Source: JAJZGK01 sp035538795 (GTDB lineage Bacteria; Pseudomonadota; Alphaproteobacteria; Rhodospirillales; Magnetospirillaceae). From it: a DNA stretch of 64,000 nucleotides. This document shows positions 53,314-62,459 of the stretch, one piece after another (position 1 is the stretch's first letter; every line of letters starts with the position of its first letter). Made by a program: the position numbers and the translations under genes. The notes under the pieces are model-generated. The model saw nothing but the letters and a program-made list of their open reading frames with translations, made no database searches and was not told where the DNA came from. The stretch is taken from contig DATLJS010000053.1 in the NCBI GenBank assembly GCA_035538795.1, forward strand, positions 43,365 through 107,364. The letters are read 5' to 3'.

Positions 53314-53988
53314 TCAGCTCCTTACCATCTGCGCGGCCAAGGTCGGCACCCCGGCATAATCCTCGGCCAGATGATGGGCCCCCGCCTCGGTCAAATCCTC
53401 GGGCGGATGATACCCCCACACCACGCCCAGCGCGTGGGCTCCGGCCTGACGGGCCATCAGCATGTCATAGGCGGTGTCGCCGATCATCACCGTGGCGTCG
53501 GCGTCGGCGCCGCATTCGCTCATCGCCCGCAGCAGCATGGCGGGGTGCGGCTTGCCGGGATTGTCGTCGGCGGTCTGGCGGGTGACGAAGCGGCCTTGAA
53601 AGCCGTGGCGTTCGATCATCGCGTCGACTCCGCGCCTGGATTTTCCCGTCGCCAGCCCGAGCAGCCATCCTTCGGCCTCCAGCGCGTCCAGCGCCGCGAC
53701 GGCTCCGGGGAACAAAGGCTCGCTGGTGCCGGCCTCCAGGCGCAGCCCCTGGAAAGCCTCCTTATAAGAGTGGGCGACCCGGTGGGCCAGCTCGTCGTCG
53801 GGCTCCGGCAGCAGGCGCGCCACGGCCTCCACCAGCGACAGGCCGATGATGCGGCGCACGGCGTCCGGGCGCGGCGTCCCCAACCCATGGACCGCCCAGG
53901 CCTGGGTCATGGCGGAGATGATATTATGCTGGCTGTCGATCAAAGTCCCATCGACGTCGAACACGGCGAGGCGGGGAAAGGCTGTCAT
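53314..53988 (-). CDS. HAD-IA family phosphatase (Gph-like)
   Basis: A 224-residue HAD hydrolase. Motif I is FDVDGTLIDS with the catalytic D11 and D13; motif II is LATGKS; motif IV is MIGDTAYDM. It resembles phosphoglycolate phosphatase or a pyrophosphatase; the substrate cannot be fixed. The end is two bases from the asmA-like start. Neighbouring genes run the same way, so this may be an operon of asmA-like, gph-like and the next gene upstream. Confidence 0.85.
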   Translation of the reverse strand: MTAFPRLAVFDVDGTLIDSQHNIISAMTQAWAVHGLGTPRPDAVRRIIGLSLVEAVARLLPEPDDELAHRVAHSYKEAFQGLRLEAGTSEPLFPGAVAALDALEAEGWLLGLATGKSRRGVDAMIERHGFQGRFVTRQTADDNPGKPHPAMLLRAMSECGADADATVMIGDTAYDMLMARQAGAHALGVVWGYHPPEDLTEAGAHHLAEDYAGVPTLAAQMVRS

Positions 53989-54051
53989 GGACGCTTCTTG
54001 TCTGTTCTCTCGAGACGGCAGTCTAGCCCAGAGACGGGCGGCGCTCCACCA

Positions 54052-54810
54052 TCACAATTCCACGCCCATGGATTTAAGGTTGTTCCACAAAGGCGCAAAG
54101 GCTGCTTCGACGCTTTGGCCGAAGCTTTTGCGGAAAGCCGCCTGATCGTCGCCTCCCAGCTTTTTCAAAGGCGCGAACAAAGCGCCGAACAGCACCTTGA
54201 ACTGATCGCCGCCGAACGGAGGCTTGGGGACGTCCTCTTCCACCTTGGGCTTGGGAATGAAGGCGTTGGAGGCTAGGCTGACCGATTGCCGGTCGTACTG
54301 CATCAGCTTAATGAACCAGTCGCGGCGCAGATCGAAGCGTTTGAAGTTTTCGGCAATGCGCAGCAGAACGGTCCACAGAACCACCCTGGCCCGCGGATCA
54401 GCCAGGAAATCGTCCCAACCGAAGGGCGGGAATGGTTCCGATTTCATCTTGGCGACGATGGCGGCGCAGGCCTCGGCCAAAGGCGCCTGGCCATCGCCCA
54501 TCACCAGATGAATGAAATGGAAATAGTTGGGCAGAATGTCGCGGGACAATTCACCCGACTGCAGCAGCTCCCCCAGCGGCGAGATCAGCAGCCGCTGATA
54601 GGGATCGTCGATTTCCTCCGACGCCAGATTGCGCGCCGTCTGGTCGGCCATCGCCATCAGCAGGTCCGAAACGGAGAAGACAGCTCCGGCCTTGCGCAGC
54701 AGATCCGGCCCGACCGCCGAACCGGCATATTGCCGGTCCACCGCCTGGACGAACGCCTCGACCACCCGGCCGGCGAAGCGGCGCAGTTCGGAGGAGGCGT
54801 CGCCGCTCAT
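54052..54810 (-). CDS. Conserved hypothetical alphaproteobacterial protein
   Basis: A 252-residue protein that I do not recognise. It is helical, with SSELRRFAGRVVEAFVQAVD near the start, the aromatic stretch LPNYFHFIHLVMGDGQ in the middle, and a C-terminal half with RVVLWTVLLRIAENFKRFDL. No signal peptide, membrane helix or known domain. It sits between the HAD phosphatase gene and the pseudouridine synthase gene, all on the minus strand. Confidence 0.75.
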   Translation of the reverse strand: MSGDASSELRRFAGRVVEAFVQAVDRQYAGSAVGPDLLRKAGAVFSVSDLLMAMADQTARNLASEEIDDPYQRLLISPLGELLQSGELSRDILPNYFHFIHLVMGDGQAPLAEACAAIVAKMKSEPFPPFGWDDFLADPRARVVLWTVLLRIAENFKRFDLRRDWFIKLMQYDRQSVSLASNAFIPKPKVEEDVPKPPFGGDQFKVLFGALFAPLKKLGGDDQAAFRKSFGQSVEAAFAPLWNNLKSMGVEL

Positions 54811-54815
54811 AGCGC

Positions 54816-55817
54816 CTAGTCCTCGTCAAAGGCGACGAAGGGTTCCCCCGCCGCCGATTCGTCGAAACCGAAAAAGCTCCAGGTCGCCGCCATATGTTCA
54901 GGCAACGGAGCGATCACGCGGATGACCCCCTTGCGGGGATGAGGCACTTCAATGGCGCGGGCATGCAGGTGCAGCTTCTTGCTGACGCCCTGGCCGGTCA
55001 GATAGGCTTCCTGCCCGCCGTATTTGCCGTCGCCCTGAATCGGCGTGCCGATCAAGGCGCAATGGGCGCGCAACTGGTGGGTGCGGCCGGTGCGAGGCTC
55101 CATTTCCAACCATGCCGCCGACCTCAAAGCCCGTTCCACCACCCGGTAATAGGTGACGGCGCGCCGGCCCTCCTCCTCGTCGACCTGCACTTTGTCGCCC
55201 ATGCGTCCGCCGCCCATCTTCGCCAACGGCGCATCAATGCGTCCCTGGGGATGTTTCGGCACTCCCACCACCAGCGCCCAATAGCATTTGCGCGCCGAGC
55301 GGCTGCGAAAGCTGGCCGCCAACTTGGCGGTGGCCGCGGCGTTGCGGCCCAGCAGCAAGGCGCCGCTGGTATCCTTGTCCAGACGATGGACCAGACGCGG
55401 ACGCTCCGGCGCTTCGAACTGTAAAACGTCCAGCATGGCGTCCAGATGCCTTTCCATGCCGGTGCCGCCCTGCACCGCCAAGCCCGGAGGCTTGTTCAGC
55501 ACGATGACGTCGTCGTCGATATAGAGAACGGCCTCCTGCAGCGCGCGGGCGTCGGCCTGGCTGATTTTCGGTTCCGGCTTGGCGCGCGGCTCCTCGCCCA
55601 GCAGCGGTGAACCGCCCAGCGGCGGCACCCTGATCTGCTGTCCCGCTTCCAGCCGCTGATTGGACTTGGCCCGCTTGGCGTCCACCCGGACCTGTCCGGT
55701 GCGAAGAAACTTTTCCAGCATGCCGTGGGCGATTTCGGGAAAATGCCGCTTGAACCAGCGATCCAGGCGGATGTCGGCTTCGTCTTCGGAAACGGTCAGG
55801 GTCTGAACAACGGACAA
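54816..55817 (-). CDS. RluA/RluC family pseudouridine synthase
   Basis: A 333-residue enzyme that turns uridines into pseudouridine in 23S rRNA. The catalytic aspartate is in HRLDKDTSG. The S4-like N-domain has IRLDRWFKRHFPEIAHGMLE, followed by KPPGLAVQGG and EPRTGRTHQLRAHCA. TTG at 55817 gives an N-terminus like the family (SVVQTLTVSEDEAD); a TTG at 55883 is in frame but not supported. The next gene upstream on this strand is the transglutaminase-like protein. RluC-like by order of motifs, but target sites are not known. Confidence 0.88.
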   Translation of the reverse strand: MSVVQTLTVSEDEADIRLDRWFKRHFPEIAHGMLEKFLRTGQVRVDAKRAKSNQRLEAGQQIRVPPLGGSPLLGEEPRAKPEPKISQADARALQEAVLYIDDDVIVLNKPPGLAVQGGTGMERHLDAMLDVLQFEAPERPRLVHRLDKDTSGALLLGRNAAATAKLAASFRSRSARKCYWALVVGVPKHPQGRIDAPLAKMGGGRMGDKVQVDEEEGRRAVTYYRVVERALRSAAWLEMEPRTGRTHQLRAHCALIGTPIQGDGKYGGQEAYLTGQGVSKKLHLHARAIEVPHPRKGVIRVIAPLPEHMAATWSFFGFDESAAGEPFVAFDED

Positions 55818-55901
55818 ATCAAGGCTCGCACGATAAGGGGAAATCAGCGGGCCATTGTAAGGGGTGGATGGGCAGCGGCGCAATGGGGCGCAATCCGCGC
55901 G

Positions 55902-57014
55902 TCAGTTGTGGCTGATGTCGCTTAGTCTGGCGGCGACCTTGACGTCGGAGAAATAGCTGGGCAATCCCGTCTCGACCACCCCGGCCTCCCCGCCGCTGAC
56001 CGCCCATTGCAGGAAGCGCATGCGGAACTGCCCGGCCACTGGGCGATAATTCTCGCCGCTCTTGATGTTGCTGGAAATCGTCGGGAAGCGGATGATCTGC
56101 ACCGGACCGCTGCCCTTCACCACATTTCTCCAGCTGCTTTGGTAGAACACCCCCAGCGTGGCGTCCAGAGCGTACCACTGCCCATGCAGCTTGACCTCGT
56201 TGAAGACATGCCCGGCATGCGTCAGCTCGATCTTCCGCGACTCCAGACCGGCGCGCTTCAGAAGATAGTAAAGGATATTGGCGTAATCGACGCAGCAGCC
56301 GATGGGAGCCGACAGGAAATCGTGCGCGGAAACGTTTTGCTCGGCGCCGTAATCCTGATCCTCGTTCCGAATGACGCAGCCGCTTTGCTGAATTTCACGG
56401 GCATTGCCGAAGGGAAACAGATTGGCGGCCAGGTTCAAGAAAAACAGCGCCTTGTAGCGGTCCTCGTCGTCAAGGCCCCAGCGGTTCATCAAATAGCCGC
56501 GCAGGGACACCCGCTTTTCTTCCCACTGGGAATAGAACGCGTCGAAGTTGGCGTAATCCTGGTTGGAATCGAAAATGCTTTCATAGTCCACCATCCCGGT
56601 CCACCCCACCTGCAGGCGATTGCCGCGAGCGCCGAAAGGCGTCGTGTCCAGCCACAGAGTCATGCTCAAGGGGATGACCACAGCCGACACCACCGTCAAC
56701 ACAAGACGCAGAGTGAACGGCGGACGAACGATCAGGGCGGCGCCGACACTGAATGCCGCCACACCCCAAGCCGCCCATTTGAGAAGGGTCAGTTTTTTGG
56801 GCCCGAGAATCGACCCATTGCCCAATACGGCAAGAAGATCGAAGTCAAACTCGCGCATCGTGAAGTTGCAAATATATGGCAGAGAACACGCCAGAACGAC
56901 AATTGCGGCCATACACAGATAAATCTGCGTCAAAGCCTCTAGCTTTCGGTCGCCTTGCACCACCCTGCGCCACTCCAAGAACGATGGGACAGGGCCATCT
57001 ATACACAACTTCAC
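55902..57014 (-). CDS. Membrane protein with transglutaminase-like domain
   Basis: A 370-residue protein I can describe but not assign. Hydrophobic segments lie at about 31-50, 78-97 and 101-121. The soluble part (about 135-370) has a transglutaminase-like triad in order: a cysteine in IGCCVDYANILYY (C241 the likely nucleophile), His269 in THAGHVFNEV and Asp284 in WYALDATLG. The domain would lie on one side of the membrane, most likely outside. Such domains act as proteases, amidases or cross-linkers. GTG at 57014 is taken as start, with no clear ribosome site, so the N-terminus is uncertain. Confidence 0.75.
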   Translation of the reverse strand: MKLCIDGPVPSFLEWRRVVQGDRKLEALTQIYLCMAAIVVLACSLPYICNFTMREFDFDLLAVLGNGSILGPKKLTLLKWAAWGVAAFSVGAALIVRPPFTLRLVLTVVSAVVIPLSMTLWLDTTPFGARGNRLQVGWTGMVDYESIFDSNQDYANFDAFYSQWEEKRVSLRGYLMNRWGLDDEDRYKALFFLNLAANLFPFGNAREIQQSGCVIRNEDQDYGAEQNVSAHDFLSAPIGCCVDYANILYYLLKRAGLESRKIELTHAGHVFNEVKLHGQWYALDATLGVFYQSSWRNVVKGSGPVQIIRFPTISSNIKSGENYRPVAGQFRMRFLQWAVSGGEAGVVETGLPSYFSDVKVAARLSDISHN

Positions 57015-57060
57015 GAATCGCGAACACTAAACTTAGATGACACCATCCTTTGGTAATAGC

Positions 57061-58770
57061 TCATCGGCCTTTACGGGCAGCCGCGCTTTTCAAACTATCT
57101 ATCACCTGACTCATCGCCCGATTCAAATCGCCTGCATTTGAGTCGACGGCCTGAGAACTTCCCGAGACCTCTTCCACTGCTTTAGCCGTCCCCTCGACTT
57201 CGCCGTGAATCGAAACGATGTTCTGCTGCACCGCCGAAACCTCCTGCGCAGCCTTCTGAATGCCGCCGCTGACCTCGGACAAGGCGGCATGCTGCTGCTC
57301 GACGGCGTGGGCGATCTGGGTCGAGGTTTCCTCGACGCTATGGATGGTCTGAGTGATTTGGCCGATGGCCCCCACCACTTCCCGCACTTCGCGCTGCACC
57401 GTGTCCAGGATTTGGGAAATTTCGCTGGTGGCCTTGGCGGTCTGGTTGGCCAAGGTCTTGACCTCGCCGGCGACGACGGCGAAGCCCTTGCCGGCCTCTC
57501 CGGCACGGGCGGCTTCGATGGTGGCATTCAGGGCCAAAAGATTGGTCTGCGCGGCGATGGCCTGAATCAGTCCCACGGCCTGCCCCACCCGCTGGGCCGC
57601 TTCGGACAGATTGTGGACGGAGGTCGACGCCTGACCGGCCTGATTGACGGCCTCGCCGATAATGCGGGCGGCACCGCCGACCTGTCGGCCGATTTCCGAG
57701 GATGAGGCGGTGATTTCCTCGGTGGCCGCCGCCATGGACTGCACGACATCCATGGCCCGTCCTCCGGCCTCGGCGACATCCTGGCTGGTGCGACTAACGC
57801 TGTCGGTACGGTCGCACAAAGTTCCCGCCGCCGAGCGCAATTGCCCCGCCTGCCCCCCCAAAGCCGCCGCGATGCGGCTGACCCGGGCGTCCAGGTCGCC
57901 GGCCAAGGTCAGCAGCAATTCTTTCTCGTGCTGCTGGCTTTCCTCCGCGCTCTGCTGCTGCTGAGCCCGCAGTTGGGCGTTTTCCAAACCGCGTTCGCGC
58001 AAGCTTTCAATGACACGGGCCAAGGCTCCGATCTCGTCGCCTCGTTGGGTCAAGCCCACCCGCTGCTCCAGATGACCGTCGGCGATGCGTCCCGTCGCCT
58101 CGCCCAACTCGGTCAAAGGCCGCAGAATGACGCGCGCCATCCAATAGGCCCCCATGGTCACCACCAGGGCGATCGCCAGAACCACGGCCGAGTAGGATTT
58201 GACCTGAGCCATGAAGGCCGCGTCCACATTGTCCATGTAGACGCCGGTCCCCATCATCCAACCCCACGAGGCGTTGACCGCCGAATAGCCCAGCTTGGGC
58301 ACCGAATCCTCGAAGCTGTGTCCGGCTTTCGGCCAATCGAAATCGATGAAGCGCCCCCCCTTGCGATCTTGGCCGATCAGCATCTGAATCACCGGATGCC
58401 CCTTGGGATCCTTGAAGTTCAGAAGATTTTTGCCTTCCAGATCAGGTTTGACGGCATGCATCACCACGTTGCCGTCCAAATCGTAGACGAAGAAATATTC
58501 GACGCCGTCGAAACGGATGGCGCGCAAGGCGTCCTTGGCCAATTGCTGGGCCTGATCCTTGGGCAGCTTGCCATCGTCGGCCCGTTTTTGCAGGTCGGCG
58601 ACAATGGTGGCGGCGCTGTCGACAACCGCCTTCAGCTTCTGCCGGTTGGCCTCGATCTGCTGGTCCCGCTGATCCAGGATCGAATAGGCGGCCAGAGCCA
58701 CCAAGCAGATAAACGTCACAACGGGGAAAAGAATTATTTTCCCGCGAATTCCCAAGCCAGTTCGCATCAT
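57061..58770 (-). CDS. Methyl-accepting chemotaxis protein with Cache domain
   Basis: A chemoreceptor of 569 residues. TM1 at about 11-30, a periplasmic single-Cache (sCache_2) domain at about 35-185 (GVEYFFVYDLDGNVVMHAVK; GMMGTG-type end), TM2 at about 192-212, a HAMP domain, and a signalling domain with the conserved tip IAAQTNLLALNATIEAARAG. The tip and the adaptation region follow the standard form. The ligand is probably a small organic acid, as for many sCache_2 receptors. ATG 58770 or 58767. No che gene is close. Confidence 0.93.
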   Translation of the reverse strand: MMRTGLGIRGKIILFPVVTFICLVALAAYSILDQRDQQIEANRQKLKAVVDSAATIVADLQKRADDGKLPKDQAQQLAKDALRAIRFDGVEYFFVYDLDGNVVMHAVKPDLEGKNLLNFKDPKGHPVIQMLIGQDRKGGRFIDFDWPKAGHSFEDSVPKLGYSAVNASWGWMMGTGVYMDNVDAAFMAQVKSYSAVVLAIALVVTMGAYWMARVILRPLTELGEATGRIADGHLEQRVGLTQRGDEIGALARVIESLRERGLENAQLRAQQQQSAEESQQHEKELLLTLAGDLDARVSRIAAALGGQAGQLRSAAGTLCDRTDSVSRTSQDVAEAGGRAMDVVQSMAAATEEITASSSEIGRQVGGAARIIGEAVNQAGQASTSVHNLSEAAQRVGQAVGLIQAIAAQTNLLALNATIEAARAGEAGKGFAVVAGEVKTLANQTAKATSEISQILDTVQREVREVVGAIGQITQTIHSVEETSTQIAHAVEQQHAALSEVSGGIQKAAQEVSAVQQNIVSIHGEVEGTAKAVEEVSGSSQAVDSNAGDLNRAMSQVIDSLKSAAARKGR

Positions 58771-59106
58771 GATGCCCCTCGCGGAATACCCCTACCCCCA
58801 GAAGGAAATCATGGCACGACCTAGCGCCAAATCAATATGTCCAAAGTTTGAGAAATTAATAGGAACGATTTCGCAAATGCGAGATCATACCGAGATATGA
58901 CAGTAACATTCCAAGATCACGGACAATCGACAACGAAAAAATTATTTCAAATGCGAACAAGCAGAACAGAATCCGTCGCCATGCTTTTCTTTGCAGGCAT
59001 CGGGAGAAGAGGAGCTGAGGCTGGCGGTCTATCATCATCGGGCGACAACGAATCGGGACGGCAGCCCGGATCGGGACGGCAGCCCGGATCGGCGGGAAAG
59101 CCTGCC
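58771..59106. other. Intergenic region between the chemoreceptor and rarA genes
   Basis: This 336-base gap is AT-richer in 58840-58980 than its neighbours. It has a TCGCA/TGCGA hairpin near 58870-58881 and an 18-bp tandem repeat at 59052-59092. No promoter pair that I trust and no gene with support is seen. Confidence 0.5.
59052..59092. repeat. 18-bp tandem repeat next to the rarA end
   Basis: ATCGGGACGGCAGCCCGG occurs twice in direct contact (59052-59069 and 59070-59087), with a partial third copy (ATCGG). It lies 15 bases past the rarA stop on the minus strand. Confidence 0.9.
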
Positions 59107-60402
59107 TCAGCCTTCGCTGGATTTTCTCGCCCGCAGGCGATCCCAATAATCCAGGCGCTTCCTGATCTCCCGCTCGAAACCGCGTTCGACGGGGTTATAG
59201 AAGCGGCGGCGCACCATGCCGTCGGGAAAGTAATTCTGTCCCGAGAAACCGTCGGCGGTGTCGTGATCGTATTCGTAGCCCTTGGCGTAGCCCAAATCTT
59301 TCATCATGCGGGTCGGCGCGTTCAGGATATGCATGGGCGGCATCAGCGAGCCGGTTTCCTTGGCGGCCCGCACCACGGCTCCATAAGCCTTGTAGGCCGC
59401 GTTGGATTTGGGGGCCGTCCCCAGATAGATCACCAACTGAGCCAAGGCCAATTCGCCTTCGGGACTGCCAAGCCGCTCATAGACATCCCAGGCGGCCAAG
59501 GCCTGCACCACGGCGTTGGGGTCGGCCAGGCCAACATCCTCGACGGCGAAGCGCGTCAGACGCCGGGCGATAAACAACGGATCTTCCCCCCCCGCCAACA
59601 TCCGGGCCATCCAATAAAGCGCGGCATCGGTGTCAGATCCCCGCAACGACTTATGCAGCGCCGAGATCAGGTTGTAATGACCTTCCTGCGCCTTGTCGTA
59701 CAACGGCATCCGCTTTTGCACAGCTCCGGCCAAAGCCTTGGCGTCCAAGGCCGGTTCGGGGGGCAAGGCAAGAACCTCCTCGACCAGATTGAGGAAATAG
59801 CGGCCATCCCCGTCGGCCATGGCGCGCAAAGCCGCCCGGCCATCGTCGGTCAGCGGCAGGGAGCGGCCTGCCTCGTCCTCGGCGCGGCGCATCAGCTTGT
59901 CCAGGGCGTCGTCGTCCAGGCGGCGCAGCACCAGAACCTGCATGCGCGACAGCAAGGCCGCGTTCAGTTCGAAAGACGGATTTTCCGTCGTCGCCCCCAC
60001 CAAGATCACCGTGCCGTCCTCGACGAACGGCAGGAAGCCGTCTTGCTGGGCCCGGTTGAAGCGGTGGATTTCATCGACGAACAACAGCGTTCCCTGCCCG
60101 CCGGTCCGGCGCTTGGCGGCGGCGTCGAACACCTTGCGCAGATCGGCGACGCCGGAAAACACCGCCGACAAAGGCTCGAAATGCAGATCGGTCTGTTCCG
60201 CCAGCAGCCGCGCGATCGTGGTCTTGCCGCATCCCGGCGGTCCCCACAGCACCACCGAGCTGAGGCGCCCCTGCCCCAGCATGCGGCCCAAAGGTCCATC
60301 GGGACCGACCACATGGTCCTGCCCCACCACCTCGTTCAAGGTCTTGGGACGCAGACGGTCGGCAAGCGGGCGGGGCGCTTGATGATCGAACAGTCCCGCC
60401 AC
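59107..60402 (-). CDS. rarA: Replication-associated recombination protein A (RarA/MgsA)
   Basis: A clamp-loader-like AAA+ ATPase of 431 residues that acts at stalled forks. Walker A is GPPGCGKTT, Walker B is LLFVDEIHRF, sensor 1 lies in GATTENPSFEL. The C-terminal tetramerisation region includes MPLYDKAQEGHYNLISALHK and SLRGSDTDAALYWMARML, and it ends with RRFYNPVERGFEREI. GTG at 60402 is the start, one base past the degP stop. It follows degP on the same strand and is probably co-transcribed. Confidence 0.95.
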   Translation of the reverse strand: MAGLFDHQAPRPLADRLRPKTLNEVVGQDHVVGPDGPLGRMLGQGRLSSVVLWGPPGCGKTTIARLLAEQTDLHFEPLSAVFSGVADLRKVFDAAAKRRTGGQGTLLFVDEIHRFNRAQQDGFLPFVEDGTVILVGATTENPSFELNAALLSRMQVLVLRRLDDDALDKLMRRAEDEAGRSLPLTDDGRAALRAMADGDGRYFLNLVEEVLALPPEPALDAKALAGAVQKRMPLYDKAQEGHYNLISALHKSLRGSDTDAALYWMARMLAGGEDPLFIARRLTRFAVEDVGLADPNAVVQALAAWDVYERLGSPEGELALAQLVIYLGTAPKSNAAYKAYGAVVRAAKETGSLMPPMHILNAPTRMMKDLGYAKGYEYDHDTADGFSGQNYFPDGMVRRRFYNPVERGFEREIRKRLDYWDRLRARKSSEG

Positions 60403-60403
60403 G

Positions 60404-61804
60404 TCAGTTGCCGAGACTGATGGACAGGGTTTCGCCGTTGCGGCGGATGGTGATGTCCCAGGTCTGCGGATTGCCGGCCAGGGCGGCGCGCAGTTCGGCC
60501 ACGCTGGCGATGGACTGGCGGTTGACCTTGACGATGATATCGCCGGGCTGGAATTGAAGGCGATAGGCGATGGTGCCGGGCTTGATGCGGATGATGGTCG
60601 CGCCCGGCTCCACCACGTCCAACCCCACCTCGTCGGCTAGGGCCGGATTCATGTTGGCGATGGTCGCCCCGGTAAAGGGTGTCCGCCCGTCCACGTCGGT
60701 GGTATCGCGCGCCGGCACGTCCGGCGGCGCCGCCAGCTTGGCCTGCACCGTCATCGGCTGACCGGAACGCACCACCGTCAAAGTGGCGGTCCCACCCACC
60801 GGCAGCATGGCGATGCGGAAGCGCAAAGCCTCGGCGTCGTCCACCCCTTTGCCGTTGATGGTGGTGATCACGTCGCCGACCTTCAGGCCGCTGACCTCCG
60901 CCGGACTGCCTTTATGAATGGTGCTGATCAGCACGCCCTGGGGATGGTCCAGCTTCAATGACTGGAACATCTCGCCGGTCACGCCCTGCCCGCCCGCGCC
61001 CAGCCAGGGGCGCACGGCCTTGCCGCCGGTCATGATGCTGTCCACCACGCTTTTGACCATGTTTGAGGGAATGGCGAAGCCGATCCCCACCGAACCGCCG
61101 CTTTGGGAATAGATTTCGCTGTTGATGCCGACCAGACGCCCCTGCAAATCCACCAGGGCGCCGCCCGAATTTCCCGGATTGATGGCGGCGTCGGTTTGGA
61201 TGAAAGAGCGATAGTCCGACAAGCCGACGCCGGTACGGGCCAGGGCCGACACGATGCCCATGGTCACCGTCTGGCCGACGCCGAACGGATTGCCCATGGC
61301 CAGCACCATGTCGCCAACTTCCAGGCTGTCGGAATCACCCAATTGCAAGGTCGGCAGCAATTGACTGCCGGTGTCGATCTTCAGCACCGCCAGATCGGTC
61401 CGCTCGTCGCTGCCCAGCAGGGTCGCCTCGAACTCCCGGCGGTCGGCCAGCACCACGGTGATTTCCTGGGAATTCTTGATGACGTGATTGTTCGTTACCA
61501 CCACGCCGTCGGCGCGCACCAGCACGCCCGAACCGAGGGAGCGTTCGACCTTGTCCTTAGGCAGCCCCATCCCCTGGCCCAGGAACTGGCGGAAGAAAGG
61601 ATCGGCCAGCAAAGGCGACATATTCTGGCGCACCACCCGGCGGGTGTAGATGTTGACCACCGCCGGCACCACCTGCTTGACCACCGGCGAAAAGCTCATC
61701 TGCACCTGTTCGCGGCTTTGCGGCACGGCCTGCGCCGAGGCAACGGCCGGCAAGGCCAGGGTGGCGAGCATCAGCAAAGCGGACGTCAGATGGCGCGGGG
61801 TCAT
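60404..61804 (-). CDS. Periplasmic serine protease DegP/HtrA family
   Basis: A 466-residue protease/chaperone. Signal peptide 1-24 (cleavage after ASA). The catalytic triad is His107 (NNHVI), Asp137 (RTDLAVL) and Ser213 (GNSGGAL). Two PDZ domains follow, at about 260-345 and 375-460, the second with GATIIRIKPGTIAYRLQFQPGD. It clears misfolded envelope proteins. It precedes rarA and follows the rplQ terminator. DegP, DegQ and DegS cannot be separated by eye, but the two PDZ domains exclude DegS. Confidence 0.93.
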   Translation of the reverse strand: MTPRHLTSALLMLATLALPAVASAQAVPQSREQVQMSFSPVVKQVVPAVVNIYTRRVVRQNMSPLLADPFFRQFLGQGMGLPKDKVERSLGSGVLVRADGVVVTNNHVIKNSQEITVVLADRREFEATLLGSDERTDLAVLKIDTGSQLLPTLQLGDSDSLEVGDMVLAMGNPFGVGQTVTMGIVSALARTGVGLSDYRSFIQTDAAINPGNSGGALVDLQGRLVGINSEIYSQSGGSVGIGFAIPSNMVKSVVDSIMTGGKAVRPWLGAGGQGVTGEMFQSLKLDHPQGVLISTIHKGSPAEVSGLKVGDVITTINGKGVDDAEALRFRIAMLPVGGTATLTVVRSGQPMTVQAKLAAPPDVPARDTTDVDGRTPFTGATIANMNPALADEVGLDVVEPGATIIRIKPGTIAYRLQFQPGDIIVKVNRQSIASVAELRAALAGNPQTWDITIRRNGETLSISLGN

Positions 61805-61862
61805 AAAAGGCGTTCCTGAGAAGCGGAATTCGGATCGAGAACCGATATAAGTCTATCACCCC

Positions 61863-61895
61863 AAAAGAAAAGAGGCAGCCCCAAGAGGCTGCCTC
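61863..61895 (-). terminator. Intrinsic terminator of the ribosomal operon
   Basis: GAGGCAGCC (61872-61880) pairs with GGCTGCCTC (61887-61895). On the minus strand the stem is followed by TTTTCTTTTGG, past the rplQ stop. Confidence 0.85.
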
Positions 61896-61923
61896 CATTC
61901 ACTTGTCGCCAAAAGCGAAAAGT

Positions 61924-62340
61924 TTATTCTTCGCCTTCGTCGGCGATCTGGACCGGACCGCTGTCCTGGCCCTTGGCGGTCACGTCGCGGTCGACCAGCT
62001 CGATGATGGCCATCGGAGCGGCGTCACCGTAACGGAAACCGGCCTTCAGAACGCGGGTGTAACCGCCTTGACGATCCTTGTAGCGCTCGGCCAGGGTCGA
62101 GAACAGCTTGCCGACGATCTTCTCGTCCTTCAGGTAGGAAATGGCCTGGCGACGGGCGTGCAGGTCACCGCGCTTGCCCAGGGTGACGAGCTTCTCGGCG
62201 ATCGGACGCAGATCCTTGGCCTTCGGCAGGGTGGTCTTGATCTGTTCGTGCTTCAGCAGGGCGTGGGCCAGGCTGATGAACAGGGCCTTGCGGGCGGTGC
62301 TGGTGCGGTTCAGCTTGCGGCCGGACATACCGTGACGCAT
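61924..62340 (-). CDS. rplQ: 50S ribosomal protein L17
   Basis: bL17, 138 residues, binds 23S rRNA near the exit tunnel. MRHGMSGRKLNRTSTARKAL opens it, and the body keeps the standard form. The last 20 residues are an acidic extension (GQDSGPVQIADEGEE), found in alphaproteobacterial L17. It ends the operon after rpoA. Confidence 0.97.
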   Translation of the reverse strand: MRHGMSGRKLNRTSTARKALFISLAHALLKHEQIKTTLPKAKDLRPIAEKLVTLGKRGDLHARRQAISYLKDEKIVGKLFSTLAERYKDRQGGYTRVLKAGFRYGDAAPMAIIELVDRDVTAKGQDSGPVQIADEGEE

Positions 62341-62459
62341 TTGTGCTCTCCTCTGGGCTTGGCGTCGCGCGCGACGCCGATAGACAAAAAATCCGCCGCC
62401 GCGGTCCGCGCCTCAGAAAACCGAGACGCGGCCGTGTACGGAAGATGGGATGATCAAGC

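Noticed and set aside
58856..59146. Possible small minus-strand gene between rarA and the chemoreceptor
   Set aside because: Its N-terminal part is the 18-bp tandem repeat and overlaps the rarA end; no ribosome site or family.
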